A stretch of 64,000 nt of DNA from Symbiodinium natans (lineage: Eukaryota; Sar; Dinophyceae; Suessiales; Symbiodiniaceae). A program made the position numbers and the translations under genes. Below the pieces are notes generated by a model, which worked only from the letters and a program-made list of their open reading frames with translations, did not search any database and was not told the origin of the DNA. Location of the stretch: NCBI GenBank assembly GCA_905221605.1, contig CAJNDS010002163.1, positions 437,001 to 501,000 of the forward strand, read 5' to 3'. Below, piece by piece: positions 20,931-31,571 of this stretch. Every line of letters starts with the position of its first letter. Within the stretch, counting starts at the first letter, position 1.

Positions 20931-21723
20931 CTTAGGGATTTTCAGGAGTGTTTAGGGATTAGGGGGCTGCGGGGTTTTTTGGGGAGCAGCTGTAGGTGCC
21001 ATTGCATACATGACTTGGAGACGTGCGGGCCGACCGCCACCCATGTGATCAAACCCAACTACCCCGAGAACCCTCAACACTAAACCCTAAGACCTGCAAC
21101 CCCACAGCACCTCGCCCAAAGGGAGTGTCTTTGTGAGACTCACCTCCTCTTCTCCCCCTTAAGTACCCCCGGAGTCGTTTGTGCCTCAAGGGCTCACGAC
21201 TAAACCACAGAAATTCAAACCTTTTATAACCTAAAAGAGTCCGTCTACATCCAAATGCCTTAACTTCTAAACGCTGTACCCTAACTAAAGGGTATATCGG
21301 ATTCTCTGACGTCCAGGTAGCTTTCATTGGGCTTTGTACAGGTGTCAAGGTGAGGTCAAGGCCTTGGTCGCCCAGTGGTACCCTGTCGCCCTTGTTTTTA
21401 CTAGGTGCACATATACTCCCTAAACCTCAAACCCTTAACCCTAAACCCCTTAGAGTAGCCAACCCAAAAAGGGTGCCATCAGTATACTGTAGCTTTTGGG
21501 CTACCAAGAGGTCTGTGGAGGGGGTTCGAGGCGTCGAGCATTGGGAAGCCTCCTTCAAAAGATGCTCTACATCCAGGTTCCCTTTTGAAGCTCTGAGCTC
21601 TACACGGGGTGCCCTAAACCGAAAACAAAGAAGTTCTTGCGTCACTGAAAAAAATATACCCAGAAAGATTCAGAGAGACTTAGGTTTGAAAATGTATTCA
21701 AAAACATCATTAGACAGTCAAGC

Positions 21724-21981
21724 CAGGCCCTCGGGATATTTCATATTTTCCCTTATTGGGTTTAAGAGGTTCATCTTCAAAAAACTATTCTTCAGAGCTA
21801 CTAACAGTCCTTGAGGGGGTACTATCATCCCTATTAAGGACTGTTAGTATAAGGGGGAGCATCCCAAGCCATCCTAGTAGTTCAGCGTTTGTTGGAAGAG
21901 CCGGCAGGAGGCGGTGGTGCTGGATTTGGCAGCTCTGGCGGCTTCGGCGGCGGTGGAAGTAAGGCGGCCTGCTGTCATTAG
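21724..21981 (+). mobile_element. Family A copy 3 followed by MITE M1 copy
   Basis: AGGCCCTCGGGATATTTCAT begins the family A piece; M1 (21800-21848, perfect 13-bp ends) follows directly and is trailed by AAGCCATCCTAG. The same A/M1 pairing occurs near 24476-24640, so they may form one composite. The exon 21878-21981 starts right after it. Confidence 0.5.
21878..21981 (+). CDS. Terminal exon, glycine-rich C-terminus
   Basis: Acceptor CAAGCCATCCTAG, frame QRLLEEPAGGGGAGFGSSGG and then FGGGGSKAACCH, TAG at 21979-21981, with TTTAGGG right behind. An alternative donor GGAA/GTAAGG inside would make it internal. Confidence 0.45.
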
Positions 21982-22108
21982 TGGTTTAGGGTTTGGGGTT
22001 GAAGGTTTTGGGTTTTGGGATTTGGGTTTGGGTTTGTAGGGCGGAGGTGCGGACACATTGACTGAAAGCACCGGCTTAGGCAAAAAAAAGGTTTGCGAAA
22101 TTTTGCAG

Positions 22109-22452
22109 GGACGACGGAAGCCCCCAAGCCTTGGCCTGAAGCTCGGCGGGAGCCTCTTTAGCTCCATCAGCCCAAGCCCGAAATGCCTGAAAGGTTTTTT
22201 GGGGCTTCAAGCCGGAACCCCTGATTTCCAATCCTGAAGCCTGAGCATACACACGAACCCCCGACCCCAAAATCACTACGTTAAGGCCAAAACATACCCA
22301 TACGTAGGTACCTATGGAACCTTAGAGGTATAAGGCGCGCCTGCGCTTCAATTCGCAACGTTCGCAGGTAGACAAGATCCTGCGCCGCAATCGGCCTCGC
22401 TCGTCGCGCCGCGGCTGCAGCGCCCGTGGGTTTGTTCTGTGTGCACTTGAAG
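22109..22452 (+). CDS. Two-exon model, second with W-x-C-x2-C-T
   Basis: Exon 22109-22193 (RKPPSLGLKLGGSLFSS ...) ends in phase 1. Exon 22368 onward takes that phase, reads DPAPQSASLVAPRLQRP and then WVCSVCT before a stop. W-x-C-x2-C-T is the first half of a RanBP2-type zinc finger, but the second half is not seen. Phase 0 is also open to 22452, where GTTTAGGG starts. Acceptors TTTTGCAG and CGTTCGCAG are strong. Confidence 0.45.
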
Positions 22453-22854
22453 GTTTAGGGTTTAGGGTTTAGGGTTTGGGGTTGAGGGTTTAGGTTTAGG
22501 GTTTAGGGTTTTAAGTAGGGTTCTAAAGTACCCGAAATAAGGAAAGAGCCACTTGTAACTATATTTCTCCCACTTAGGACCCCAGTGATGAACCTCCAGG
22601 TACAGGTTGGCAGCTGAGTCCTGAGGTAGTCTGATACGACATACAGAATGCATGCATGCTTTCGCAGCCTTCGGACAAGAGACCTACCTACCTCCCCACC
22701 CTCCCACCCTCTCCCACCCTCCCACCCTCCCACCCGTCCCTACTGAGTCTACCTGAAGGCTCCAATGTAGCTCCTGTTTGGTTTAGTTATAGGTGATTCC
22801 AGTATCCTACCCCAAAAAGGTACTACACAGAAGTTTGGGTAAACCCACAGTCAA

Positions 22855-22970
22855 GTCTTCATGGCCGAGGTCCAGCGACAGGGGTCGGCCTCCCCGCGAT
22901 GGCCTAGATGGACTGCCGCCCGGGCCGTGGCCTTCGCGAGATCTTGCAAGGACCCAGCGTGGCTTCATAT
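22855..22970 (+). CDS. Exon region, frame unresolved
   Basis: After AACCCACAG a GC-rich segment is open in two plus frames (AEVQRQGSASPRWPRW; SSWPRSSDRGRPPRDG) and in one minus frame. It is probably exonic, but the frame and even the strand are uncertain. Confidence 0.3.
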
Positions 22971-23200
22971 AGGGTTTGTGAACAACCCTTAAGCCCGAGA
23001 AGTTTGGTGGGTTGGAGTCTCGGAGGTCGTGTGTAATATATTTGGGTGGTCGAAAAACTTCCGAACCCTCAGCCCCTGCCCAACGCCACATTCTTCCTTC
23101 CTTCCTATCGCCTCAAGTACCCTAATCCCTAAACCCCAAACCCGAAACCCGAAACCCTAAACCCTTAACCCTAAACCCTAAACCCTAAGCCTTGCGAAAG

Positions 23201-23337
23201 AAGGAGCCGGAGCAGGCGTGGTCCCAGTGGAGGGCGCAGCCCACGACGACCAAGCCCCCGAAGGGGACCAAGCCCCCGAAGGGGCCCAAGTCCAAGACGG
23301 GGCCCAAGCCCTCGGAGAAGCCCCAGCGCCTGGGACG
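23201..23337 (+). CDS. Lys/Pro-repeat exon between C and G tracts
   Basis: CCCTAAA units end at CTTGCGAAAG; the exon reads EPEQAWSQWRAQPTTTKPPK, then a KPPKG repeat and SEKPQRLG, and stops exactly at CG/GTTTAGGG. A near-perfect example of C-left, G-right. Phase 0 in, 2 out. Likely a disordered, basic segment. Confidence 0.55.
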
Positions 23338-23468
23338 GTTTAGGGTTTAGGGTTTAGGGTTTGTGGTTTGGGGTTTAGGGTTAGGGGTTTAGGGTTTAGG
23401 GTTTAGGGTTTAGGGTTTAGGGTTTAGGGTTTAGGGTTTAGGGTTTAGGGTTTAGGGTTTAGGGTTTG
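23338..23468. repeat. TTTAGGG array opening an intron
   Basis: About eighteen units that start at the donor GT of the preceding exon. Confidence 0.97.
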
Positions 23469-23469
23469 C

Positions 23470-23990
23470 ATATGAAAACCGGGTTGATATTACTGTTATT
23501 GGTGAGTGTACATAAGGTTCCTTTTGAGCTACTTCCAGATGCTAAACTTTCAGGACCCTTTCTTGGGTGCCCCGAACAAGAAGGAGAGTAGGCTAAGATA
23601 AAGACCGGACGGGAGGCCTAGAATGTCCCTACTCGACAGGGTGATCATTGCATGCTTGTTGCCAAGATGTACTTGGACATGGCTGTATAATTATTCTTCG
23701 TGTTTTTGTATTATTATTATTAGTATTATTAGGATTATTATTATTAGTATCAGAATCGTGTCATTTTGCCTAAGTTGTTTCGCTCTTGCGCGTGTTTTGA
23801 TCGTGGCGGCCTCCAGCCTTCAAGCCATAACTTCTATCTTCACTGGCTACCCCTCGGCCGCAAATTGTCCATAATGTCCATACCAACAAGCTCGCGTTCA
23901 CAAAGGGGTCAGTTTCCTGAGGCTCCAAGTTTTGGTTTGGGGCTGAGATAGAACCAGCACTGGGTTTAGGATTTTAATCCAATGTCTCAG
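23470..23990. other. Intron-like stretch with (ATT)n
   Basis: Lower GC, an interrupted ATT microsatellite at 23706-23756, and no exon I can support. Confidence 0.6.
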
Positions 23991-24079
23991 CATCGAGTCG
24001 AGTTTTTTGGGTGAACCTCACTCGAGTTAGGTTTTGTGGGCTGCCGCAAAGAAATCCAACCTTCTCATCCGAAATCAAG

Positions 24080-24380
24080 AAGCCAAAGAGGAGTGCAAGC
24101 AACACTTCCCCAGGTCCCAGTCGAAACTCACATCAACACACCCTGAGTGTCCTTGTAGCTGCCATGCGTAGGGTTTAGGGTTTAGGGTTTAGGGTTTAGG
24201 GTTTAGGGTTTAGGGTTTAGGGTTTAGGGTTTAGGGTTTAGGGCGATGCAGCTCAGGAAGAGGGCCCAGCCCCCGGCTGCTGGGCAGCCCACGGCGAAGC
24301 CCACGGCGGAGCCCTGGGAGGGAAGACGATCGCGATGAGCGGCGGGGTCGGCGACGTGGCTGGGAGCCTCTTTTGCATCG
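24080..24380 (+). CDS. Two exons around a pure heptamer intron
   Basis: Exon 24080-24172 (KPKRSASNTSPGPSRNSHQH ... VLVAAMRR) is phase 0 at both ends. The intron 24173-24251 is nothing but about ten TTTAGGG units plus CGATGCAG. Exon 24252 onward continues in phase 0 as LRKRAQPPAAGQPTAKPTAE to a TGA at 24336-24338; another frame is Arg/Ser-rich and open to the GTTTGGGG at 24381. Family unknown. Confidence 0.5.
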
Positions 24381-24475
24381 GTTTGGGGTTTAGGGTTTAG
24401 GGTTTAGGGTTTAGGGTTTAGGGTTTAGGGGTGTGCCCCAGGCGGCTTTAAAAATGTGTTGAGGTTGGGATGTTC

Positions 24476-24640
24476 TCCCCTTATGCTTACAGTCCTTAAT
24501 GGAGATGTTTAGTGGGTCCTATTTACCGAAAAAATGCGAATCTCCTTCAGTAGGCCCTTGGGACAGTTCATACTTCCCTGTCTTAAGAGGATCATTCATA
24601 TTCAGGAGTATTTTTCAGAGGGTCTTAAGGGGGCCATCCG
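24476..24640. mobile_element. M1 fragment plus family A copy 4
   Basis: CTTACAGTCCTTAATGG (M1 end) followed by GTAGGCCCTTGGGACAGTTC and AGAGGGTCTTAAGGGGGCC (family A). Same order as at 21724-21848. Confidence 0.5.
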
Positions 24641-24699
24641 TGCTCAAGTCTTGCTCCTCTCAGTTACATCGATCTTGACACCCTGATGCATGTTTCCAG

Positions 24700-24736
24700 G
24701 ACCATGTGTATGGGCCTATGAAGAAGACAGGGCTAG
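24700..24736 (+). CDS. Short internal exon DHVYGPMKKTGL
   Basis: Acceptor GATGCATGTTTCCAG, donor CTAG/GTTTG. A terminal candidate at about 24953-25015 (TDFRAVITEGFCRSLRLSTW, TGA) lies downstream behind C-type sequence. Confidence 0.4.
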
Positions 24737-25154
24737 GTTTGAACGTATGAATATGTTTTCATGTTTATTACCCTTAACCTCGAATTATACAAAGTTCTTA
24801 TAAAGCCAGAAATGAGGCCCCCCACACCTACCCCAGAAGACTCCTCAACCTAAGACCCTAAATCCTAAACCCTGAACCCTAAACTCCTCAACCTAAGACC
24901 GAATACTCAAGCCGCCCCCACCCCCCACCCCCGTACTGTCCGAGGACTGATTTCCGCGCGGTGATTACTGAGGGCTTTTGCCGAAGCCTCCGCCTGAGCA
25001 CTTGGTGATCTGGCCTAAGTCATGACCAGCATCACCCTAAACCCGACAACCCCTAAACCCTGAACCCTGGCCATAAACCCTTAATCATAAAACCCTAAAC
25101 CATAGACCCTAAATTCTAAACCCTAAACCCTAAAAAACCCCAGTTCCTCATTAG

Positions 25155-25413
25155 GATTCATTGGTTGGGTTTTGAGGATAACTATACGGACGGACCCGGC
25201 AAGCACAGAAGCCGCTTCGACAGTTGGATGAGTGTAGGGGGTTTGGGGTTTAGGGGTTTAGGGTTTGGGGTTTCGAGATTTAGGGTCTCGGGTATGCTTA
25301 CGCCTTGCTGCTCGCTCGGCGTGCCATAGCAGCTTTGGTTCCAGTCGTCCCCATGTGCGTGCCCAGGCCTGGTGACACTAAAGGTCGCGAAATGCAGCGC
25401 TTGAATGTCTGTT
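25155..25413 (+). CDS. Two-exon model, phase 1 junction
   Basis: Exon 25155-25231 (IHWLGFEDNYTDGPGKHRSR ...) follows CTCATTAG and ends ATGA/GTGTAGG. Exon from 25330 follows CGTGCCATAG and reads ALVPVVPMCVPRPGDTKGRE, then MQRLNVCF. Codons join through ACA. The intron begins with G-type repeats. No family recognised. Confidence 0.5.
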
Positions 25414-25487
25414 TCCAAAAAAAGCCTAACCTTAAGCTTTTAACCCTAGACCCCTAACCCTAAACCCTGAACCCTCCACCTCAAAAG

Positions 25488-25916
25488 CCGGAGGCTCTAA
25501 ACGGAAAGTCATATGAAGGCCGTGCATCCCAAGGGTCATTTTGGGTAGGGGTGGATGGGTTCAGGGTGTCCGGTTTAGGGTTCAGGGTTTAGGGTTACAG
25601 GTCTGGTTGGGATTTAGGGTTTTTGGTTTAGGGGCCATCGGTACCTTGTCTCCTCCCAGGATACAGGAGAACCTAGGCCTCAATTGGGTGCTCTGCGACC
25701 CTTTTAGGGTTTAGGGGTTAAGGGTTAATTAAGGGTTTAGGGTTTAGGGTTTAGGCTTTCGGGTAACCTGAAGCCCTGATGACTGAACCCACCATCTGTG
25801 CAACCTTGCAGCAGGGGATGGAGCCCATGACCCCGCTTCCCCAGTGGCACCCTTGTTTTTCTTTGTTGCGTTTGTCGGGTTTAAGCTTGAGTTGTTTTCC
25901 TGCTCTCTTTGTTTAG
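25488..25916 (+). CDS. Three adjacent exon candidates
   Basis: Exon 25488-25544 (PEALNGKSYEGRASQGSFW) is phase 0/0 with CCCTAAA left and TTTAGGG right. Exon 25660-25707 follows CTCCTCCCAG; in phase 0 it ends at a TAG that is part of the following TTTAGGG tract, and another frame reads IQENLGLNWVLCDPF. Exon 25812-25916 follows AACCTTGCAG and reads EPMTPLPQWHPCFSLLRLSG to TAG. The three need not be one gene. Confidence 0.4.
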
Positions 25917-26024
25917 TCTCATGGGGTAAGTGTATTTAGGATTTAGTTATTGGTGTCTCGGACCGCTTCCCGTACCATTACACCCCGTAAACGGAAGTTC
26001 CCACGTTTAGTTGCTAGCTTACAG

Positions 26025-27022
26025 GGGAACCTCGTTGGGGCCTTTTGTTCCCCTGACAGCAGCGCGGCGTTTCCGGTTCCGATGCTCGGCCATGAGTTTC
26101 ACAGCTTAGTGATGACAGGTGGCGTATGGTTACAGAATGCGAAAACCCGAAGGATCAACCATGGCACCCTAAATCCGAAATAAGTTCTATACTACAAATT
26201 AGTTGTAATATAGGGATGATTATTTTACATTCTTTTGGGGTTCTTAAGCAAATAGTAGTATATAGAACCCCTTAAGAGGATCCAGTAAGTAGGTCTCTGG
26301 GGGCCAAAACATGGGAGAATCGGAAGATCAGACCATGCACCCTCTCAAACCCCAGAAGCGTTAAGCCCTGAAGAGCTGCCCTTCCGTGCATCGCATCGTT
26401 GCAGGAAAGAAAGCTCCTCTAGCCTGTCCCGCTCAGCATTTTTTTGAGCTTACGGGTGTAGGGTAGAAGAACCGCGTGTTGCCCCAACTCCTACACTCCT
26501 CGAAGGTAGTCATGTGAGAGTCGATGGGGTCTGTGGTAACTCTTGGGTTGGGGTACCATAGCACTGGACCCGGAGCCCTAGATGTGAGCTTTGAGCTAAC
26601 ATCCCCCGAAAGTCTGAGCACCAAACGGCACAGAGAGGGTCCGCTTATAGTGCTGTTACACAAAAAAAGGCCACCGAACAACCACTCTGTCTAGGGTTTT
26701 GGAAGCCGAGGACACAACAGCACTATACGTGGATCTCAGCAGGAACCCTAAAAAAGCCCGAATGGAAAATGTTTTTCACCGTCCCTCTTTGCTCTAGGCC
26801 TCCCCATTCGCTCAAGATGTTTCCCTAAACTCAAGCTTCTGTTTCAGGGTCGAAAGCACCCATTGGTAAAGGCCTAGGCTTAGATAATGCAAGAAAAGGG
26901 TGGAACAACCCACGCACCCCCCCCCCCTACTTAAGCCGATGAGCCTGCATGAAATGGCCCCTGCAGGCAGCGCTTCCTGGCCAGTCACTGAGACTTCTGG
27001 GATGCAGCGCTGTATGTCTTAA
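26025..27022 (+). CDS. Four-exon model, all junctions phase 1
   Basis: Exons 26025-26118 (GNLVGAFCSPDSSAAFPVPM ... HEFHSLVMT), 26405-26455 (KKAPLACPAQHFFELT), 26848-26865 (SKAPI micro-exon with CTTCTGTTTCAG and GTAAAG) and 26967-27022 (SASWPVTETSGMQRCMS, TAA). Every junction is phase 1 through glycine codons. Acceptors are strong. The second intron holds MITE E. Family not recognised. Confidence 0.5.
26222..26285. mobile_element. Dispersed repeat containing TTAAGCAAATAGTAG
   Basis: TTCTTTTGGGGTTCTTAAGC and AAATAGTAGTATATAG match 14006-14046 (TTTTTTGGGGGCTCTCAAGC, AAATAGTAGG). Confidence 0.4.
26635..26735. mobile_element. MITE E with about 20-bp inverted termini
   Basis: GTCCGCTTATAGTGCTGTT on the left faces AACAGCACTATACGTGGAT on the right. 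Single copy in this window, inside a proposed intron. Confidence 0.55.
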
Positions 27023-27208
27023 GCATAGGCCCTCCATAAACTTGAGCCAAGTGGGGACAGGGAAGGTTCAGCTCCCTTTTCTGTCGCCCCGAATGAGGTG
27101 GGGTATCTTCCAAAGCACAGACCCACAATTTGCTCCAGTGCCTACCCTAACACCGCCTGTGGGGAAGCCGTTTTCTTGAAATGGCAATGTTGTTTCTTTA
27201 TCTGCAGC

Positions 27209-27642
27209 GAGTGAGTGCCCACAGGCGAAGCTCCTAAATCCTAAACCCTACCTGTTTGCTCAGGTCCACGAGAAATTTAGGGGCCGGGGCCCCCCAAGAG
27301 CAAGACAGTACGCAATCCACCGAAACCACACGCAGATTTGAGGTGTATTCGCATCAGGATGGGATAGCCTTTCTGCTTAATTCGCAGGGGAACCTGGAAG
27401 GGTATTTCAATCAAGCAGGTAGTCCTACTCAAGTCAGTCAACCTAAAAAGCAAGATCACCTTCGACCAAACCGGGGTTCAGGGTTTACGATTTAGGGTTT
27501 AGGGTTTCGGGTTTAGGGTTTAGGGTTTAGGGTTTAGGGCGCCCCTGTTTGAGGCACAGGAGCGGCGGCGACAGTGAACCACCAAAGGCTACGCGGTGCT
27601 GCGTTCACACAGCCATGGGCTGTATTACACTATACCCTATAA
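27209..27642 (+). CDS. Model with a 51-codon exon
   Basis: Exon 27209 to about 27240 (SECPQAKLL) follows TTTCTTTATCTGCAG. Exon 27264-27418 (APQEQDSTQSTETTRRFEVY, then SHQDGIAFLLNSQGNLEGYF) has acceptor TGTTTGCTCAG and donor GCAG/GTAGTCC. Exon 27560 onward accepts phase 1 and reads ATVNHQRLRGAAFTQPWA to TAA at 27640-27642, unless it is spliced earlier at GCT/GTATTACAC, where repeat family F begins. One of the longest non-repetitive exons in the window. Confidence 0.55.
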
Positions 27643-27700
27643 CCTTCTTAAAGGGCACTTTTTAGGGTTGATTATGGATTATCAGGCCTAGTAGCCCATC
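27625..27700 (-). mobile_element. Dispersed repeat, family F copy 1
   Basis: Minus strand reads AATCCATAATCAACCCTAAA and GGTTATAGGGTATAGTG, matching 46262-46350. It begins at a potential donor GTATTACAC. Confidence 0.45.
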
Positions 27701-27948
27701 CTGGTATGTTCACTCCCCGAAGCTAGGGTCCCTTTAGGGGGTAAGTTTCTGAAGCGAGGCCTTCCAAAGCCCAAATTCCCCTAAACCCTAAAGCCCTCAC
27801 TACCCCTATGTAGGTTTAGGGTTTGGAGTTTAAGGCTTAATTTTGGGGTCGGAAGAATTACAAACAGTATTCCCTTGTGCCCCACCTTCGGTGTGTTGGG
27901 TTGTTAGATTTCAAACTCAACTCTTCTCCTCGCCTGGTCTATTTCTAG

Positions 27949-28671
27949 AGACTCCCTGGAGTGCCCAACCCCAGAGACTCCCTGGAGTGCCCAGCCTCAG
28001 AGACTCCCTGCCCAAGGGCGCAGGACGGCCAAAAAATCCAAATTCCTAAGGTGGGGATGTTCGAAATAAAATGATTTTTCTGTATAACTATACTTTAGGA
28101 ACCCCCCCCCCTCCCAAACTACCCGATTTTGATTTTTGAGGCCCCAATATTTTTGAGTTTGGGGCTTGCTCTGATGCGGTGAGAGGTGAAGAGCGCGGAT
28201 GCGCAGGGCAAAGTGGAGAGCAATGAGGAGCCCCCCACCCCTCCTTGCTTAGGGTTTGGGTTTTGGGTTTTAGGTTTAGGGATGCTTGGTGGCTCAGTGG
28301 TACCCTTTACCCTTTTTTTGTTATGTCATGGGTTCCCTTATGAAATCACGAGCCAAAAAAAAGCGTGCCCTTATTGTCAGATGGTTACCGGGCTACCAAG
28401 GATGATAGGAGCCATGGCATGGTGGGAGGATATTCAGGGAGCCCTCTAAGTGTACAACGTGAAGGGTCCGAGCTCGGAACCTTCGAGTCCGAACACCGGT
28501 TCAAAGGAAACTTTTCCGGGTAGTACTACTGAGCTCCGGAACAAGAAGACCAGAGCGAAAGCAAGAAAGGGGCACCGCGGGTACACCCTGTGCCTGTGCC
28601 CTCTTGGGCCCGACTCTCAGCACGAATCCATCCTGGCTTCGCCCCCACAACACCAGGCACATAAGCCCTGA
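27949..28671 (+). CDS. Three-exon model ending in a 73-codon exon
   Basis: Exon 27949-28050 contains a 26-bp tandem repeat (AGAGACTCCCTGGAGTGCCC) that shifts frame between copies and reads RLPGVPNPRDSLECPASETP to IPK. Exon 28207 onward (GKVESNEEPPTPPC) joins in phase 0 after GATGCGCAG. Terminal exon 28451-28671 reads VKGPSSEPSSPNTGSKETFP, then a basic KKTRAKARKGHRGY stretch, TGA. The donor of the middle exon (at GTTTGGG, about 28255) is inferred. Ser/Pro-rich and basic, so a nuclear or disordered protein is possible. Confidence 0.5.
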
Positions 28672-29067
28672 ACCTTTCACCAAACCCTACACTCTAAACC
28701 TTCAACCCTAAACCTCGCACCTCAGCCCACTATCAGCCCTTCAGACTTCAACCCCTGCCCTCTGTGTTGGGAAGCACTAGAAGGCGGTAGTTTGTTTTCG
28801 GGGGTTTCAGGTTTTTGTTGAGCTCCAAGACTTCTACCCACTGCCACCTAGACCCCCGAATCGTTGCTCTTTTACTTTCGGAGAGGTTTTGTGTGTTGAA
28901 GGCCCGTTCAAAAACAAAGGTTCCCCAAGCCGCCCCCCCCCCCCCCCCCCACAAGCTACCCCCAAATATTCTTAGGGGGGCTGCCCTTTTGGGGGCAGGC
29001 CTCGTGGGACCTGCGAAAAAAAAACGGGGTTTGGGCTGTTGGGTTTACAACCTCTAGCATCTTGCAG

Positions 29068-29207
29068 AGGAGAAAGGTGCGGGTGGTGAAGACCAAAGCG
29101 AGGGCGGCGAGGACCAGGTCGGCATGGGCCCCTACACCCGCAGCTACGCAACCCCAAGCCCAAGGCGAAATCAGACTTCGGGGTCCACAACCTTCAAAAA
29201 TGTTTAG
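29068..29207 (+). CDS. Terminal exon, acidic then basic
   Basis: Acceptor CTAGCATCTTGCAG; frame EEKGAGGEDQSEGGEDQVGM, then GPYTRSYATPSPRRNQTSGS, TAG at 29205-29207. A second frame is open to 29277, so the frame choice is tentative. Confidence 0.45.
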
Positions 29208-29664
29208 TCACAGGGCTTGGACTCCCGCAGATAGACCCCAAACCCAGTTGCTGGCGCTTTGGAGCCCCAACACATAAATCCCTGGTCCTAAGTTCAGTGA
29301 TTTCCGGATCGGCAGCTCGAACTGGCTGCCATCTGATCCACGGCAAAATCTATCGGGACAAATCACGACACCCAAAGGCCCCAAAGCCCCAAACCCAAAA
29401 CCCTGTGAACCCAGAGTATACACATTCCATAGCCTGCAAGCCATTGGCCAAAACATGATTTGATCCCTCAACCCTCAGCCCTACACCCTCCACCCTAAGC
29501 GCCCCACAGGGGATTTCAAGGCCCGAAGCCCAAAACCCTAAGCCCTGAACCCGGAAAGGAGTTGAATTCCGAAGCCGGACGCAAGCATGGCGCCTGTGGC
29601 AGCATTCGCTGGAGTGTGGGGCGTTCAGGGTCTGTGGTGTAGGGTTTGTCGTCGTCGCCGTCGT

Positions 29665-29778
<114 letters not shown>

Positions 29779-29943
29779 CCATGCGCGCTTCCTGGCGCCT
29801 GGTCTTTTCCTGCCGCTGGGGGGGAAGGTGGGGGGGGGGGGAGGGGGAGGGGGGGGGGTTGGGTACGTCCGGGCTCGTGAATTTCCCTGACTGAGCCATG
29901 ATGTCTCTCGTGCCGCTGCCAATGAAACAGTCCATCCTTGTAG

Positions 29944-29990
29944 GTGGCAATACTCTTGCGAGTGTTTCAGACAAGACTGCGTGAGGAAGA
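29944..29990 (+). CDS. Exon candidate VAILLRVFQTRLREEE
   Basis: Acceptor CCATCCTTGTAG and a convincing helical frame. No clean donor was found before the 51-bp minisatellite begins. Confidence 0.35.
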
Positions 29991-29998
29991 ACCCTCAA

Positions 29999-30410
29999 GT
30001 GCAAGCCCATAAGTCCTTTGACCTTACACCCTAAACCCCAAACCCCATGGAAAAAACCCAAAAGTCCTTTGACCTTACACCCTAAACCCCAAACCCCATG
30101 GAAAAAGCCCAAAAGTCCTTTGACCTTACACCCTAAACCCCAAACCCCATAGAAAAAGCCCAAAAGTCCTTTGACCTTACACCCTAAACCCCAAACCCTC
30201 AAGTGCAAGCCCAAAAGTCCTTTGACCTTACACCCTAAACCCCAAACCCCATAGAAAAAGCCCAAAAGTACAGCCTCAACCCCAAACCCTCAAGTGCAAG
30301 CCCAAAAGTCCTTTGACCTTACACCCTAAACCCCAAACCCCATAGAAAAAGCCCAAAAGTACAGCCTCAACCCCAAACCCTCAAGTGCAAGCCCAAAAGT
30401 CCTTTGACCT
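29999..30410. repeat. 51-bp minisatellite carrying heptamer words
   Basis: The unit contains AAGTCCTTTGACCTTACACC and CTAAACCCCAAACCCCAT. Copies start at 30011, 30062, 30113 and 30164, exactly 51 bases apart, then alternate with a CTCAAGTGCAAGCCC variant. Because 51 is divisible by three, the minus strand stays open as a 17-residue peptide repeat, which I treat as incidental. Confidence 0.9.
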
Positions 30411-30609
30411 AGGTTTTACGGTTTAGGGTTTAGGGTTGAGGGTTTTTTGTCGGGTTTCGCGTTTCGGGCTTCGATTTCGGGCTTAAAATTAGTTAGCGCG
30501 ATCTTCGCGTTTTGAGACTTTTTACACACATGTCCAAATACATCGCAAAAACTATGCTTTCCAGCACCTCACACACCCCAAAGCACCAGGCGCCCTGAGG
30601 CGCGCAACC

Positions 30610-31280
<671 letters not shown>

Positions 31281-31571
31281 GCAGCAGCAACAGCAGTGCT
31301 TGAACTACTAGTGGGGTGTCCTAGTTGTACCAGTAGTAGTAGGTCTGGATTCCCCAAAATCTTTTGGAGATGCCCGAAATTCACAGTTGAGGTACCCTTT
31401 GTGACCCTTATCGAAGGGTACCTTGAAGAGGTTAGGGTTTGAGGATGAGATGACTCTGTGATTGGCGAGATCATGGTGTCAGAGACCAGGGTTTCAGCCC
31501 ATCAACGCCCTCTGAGGTTTTAGGGGCTTTGGGGATCAAGACCCTAAATCCTACGCCACGGTGCGGCCAAG

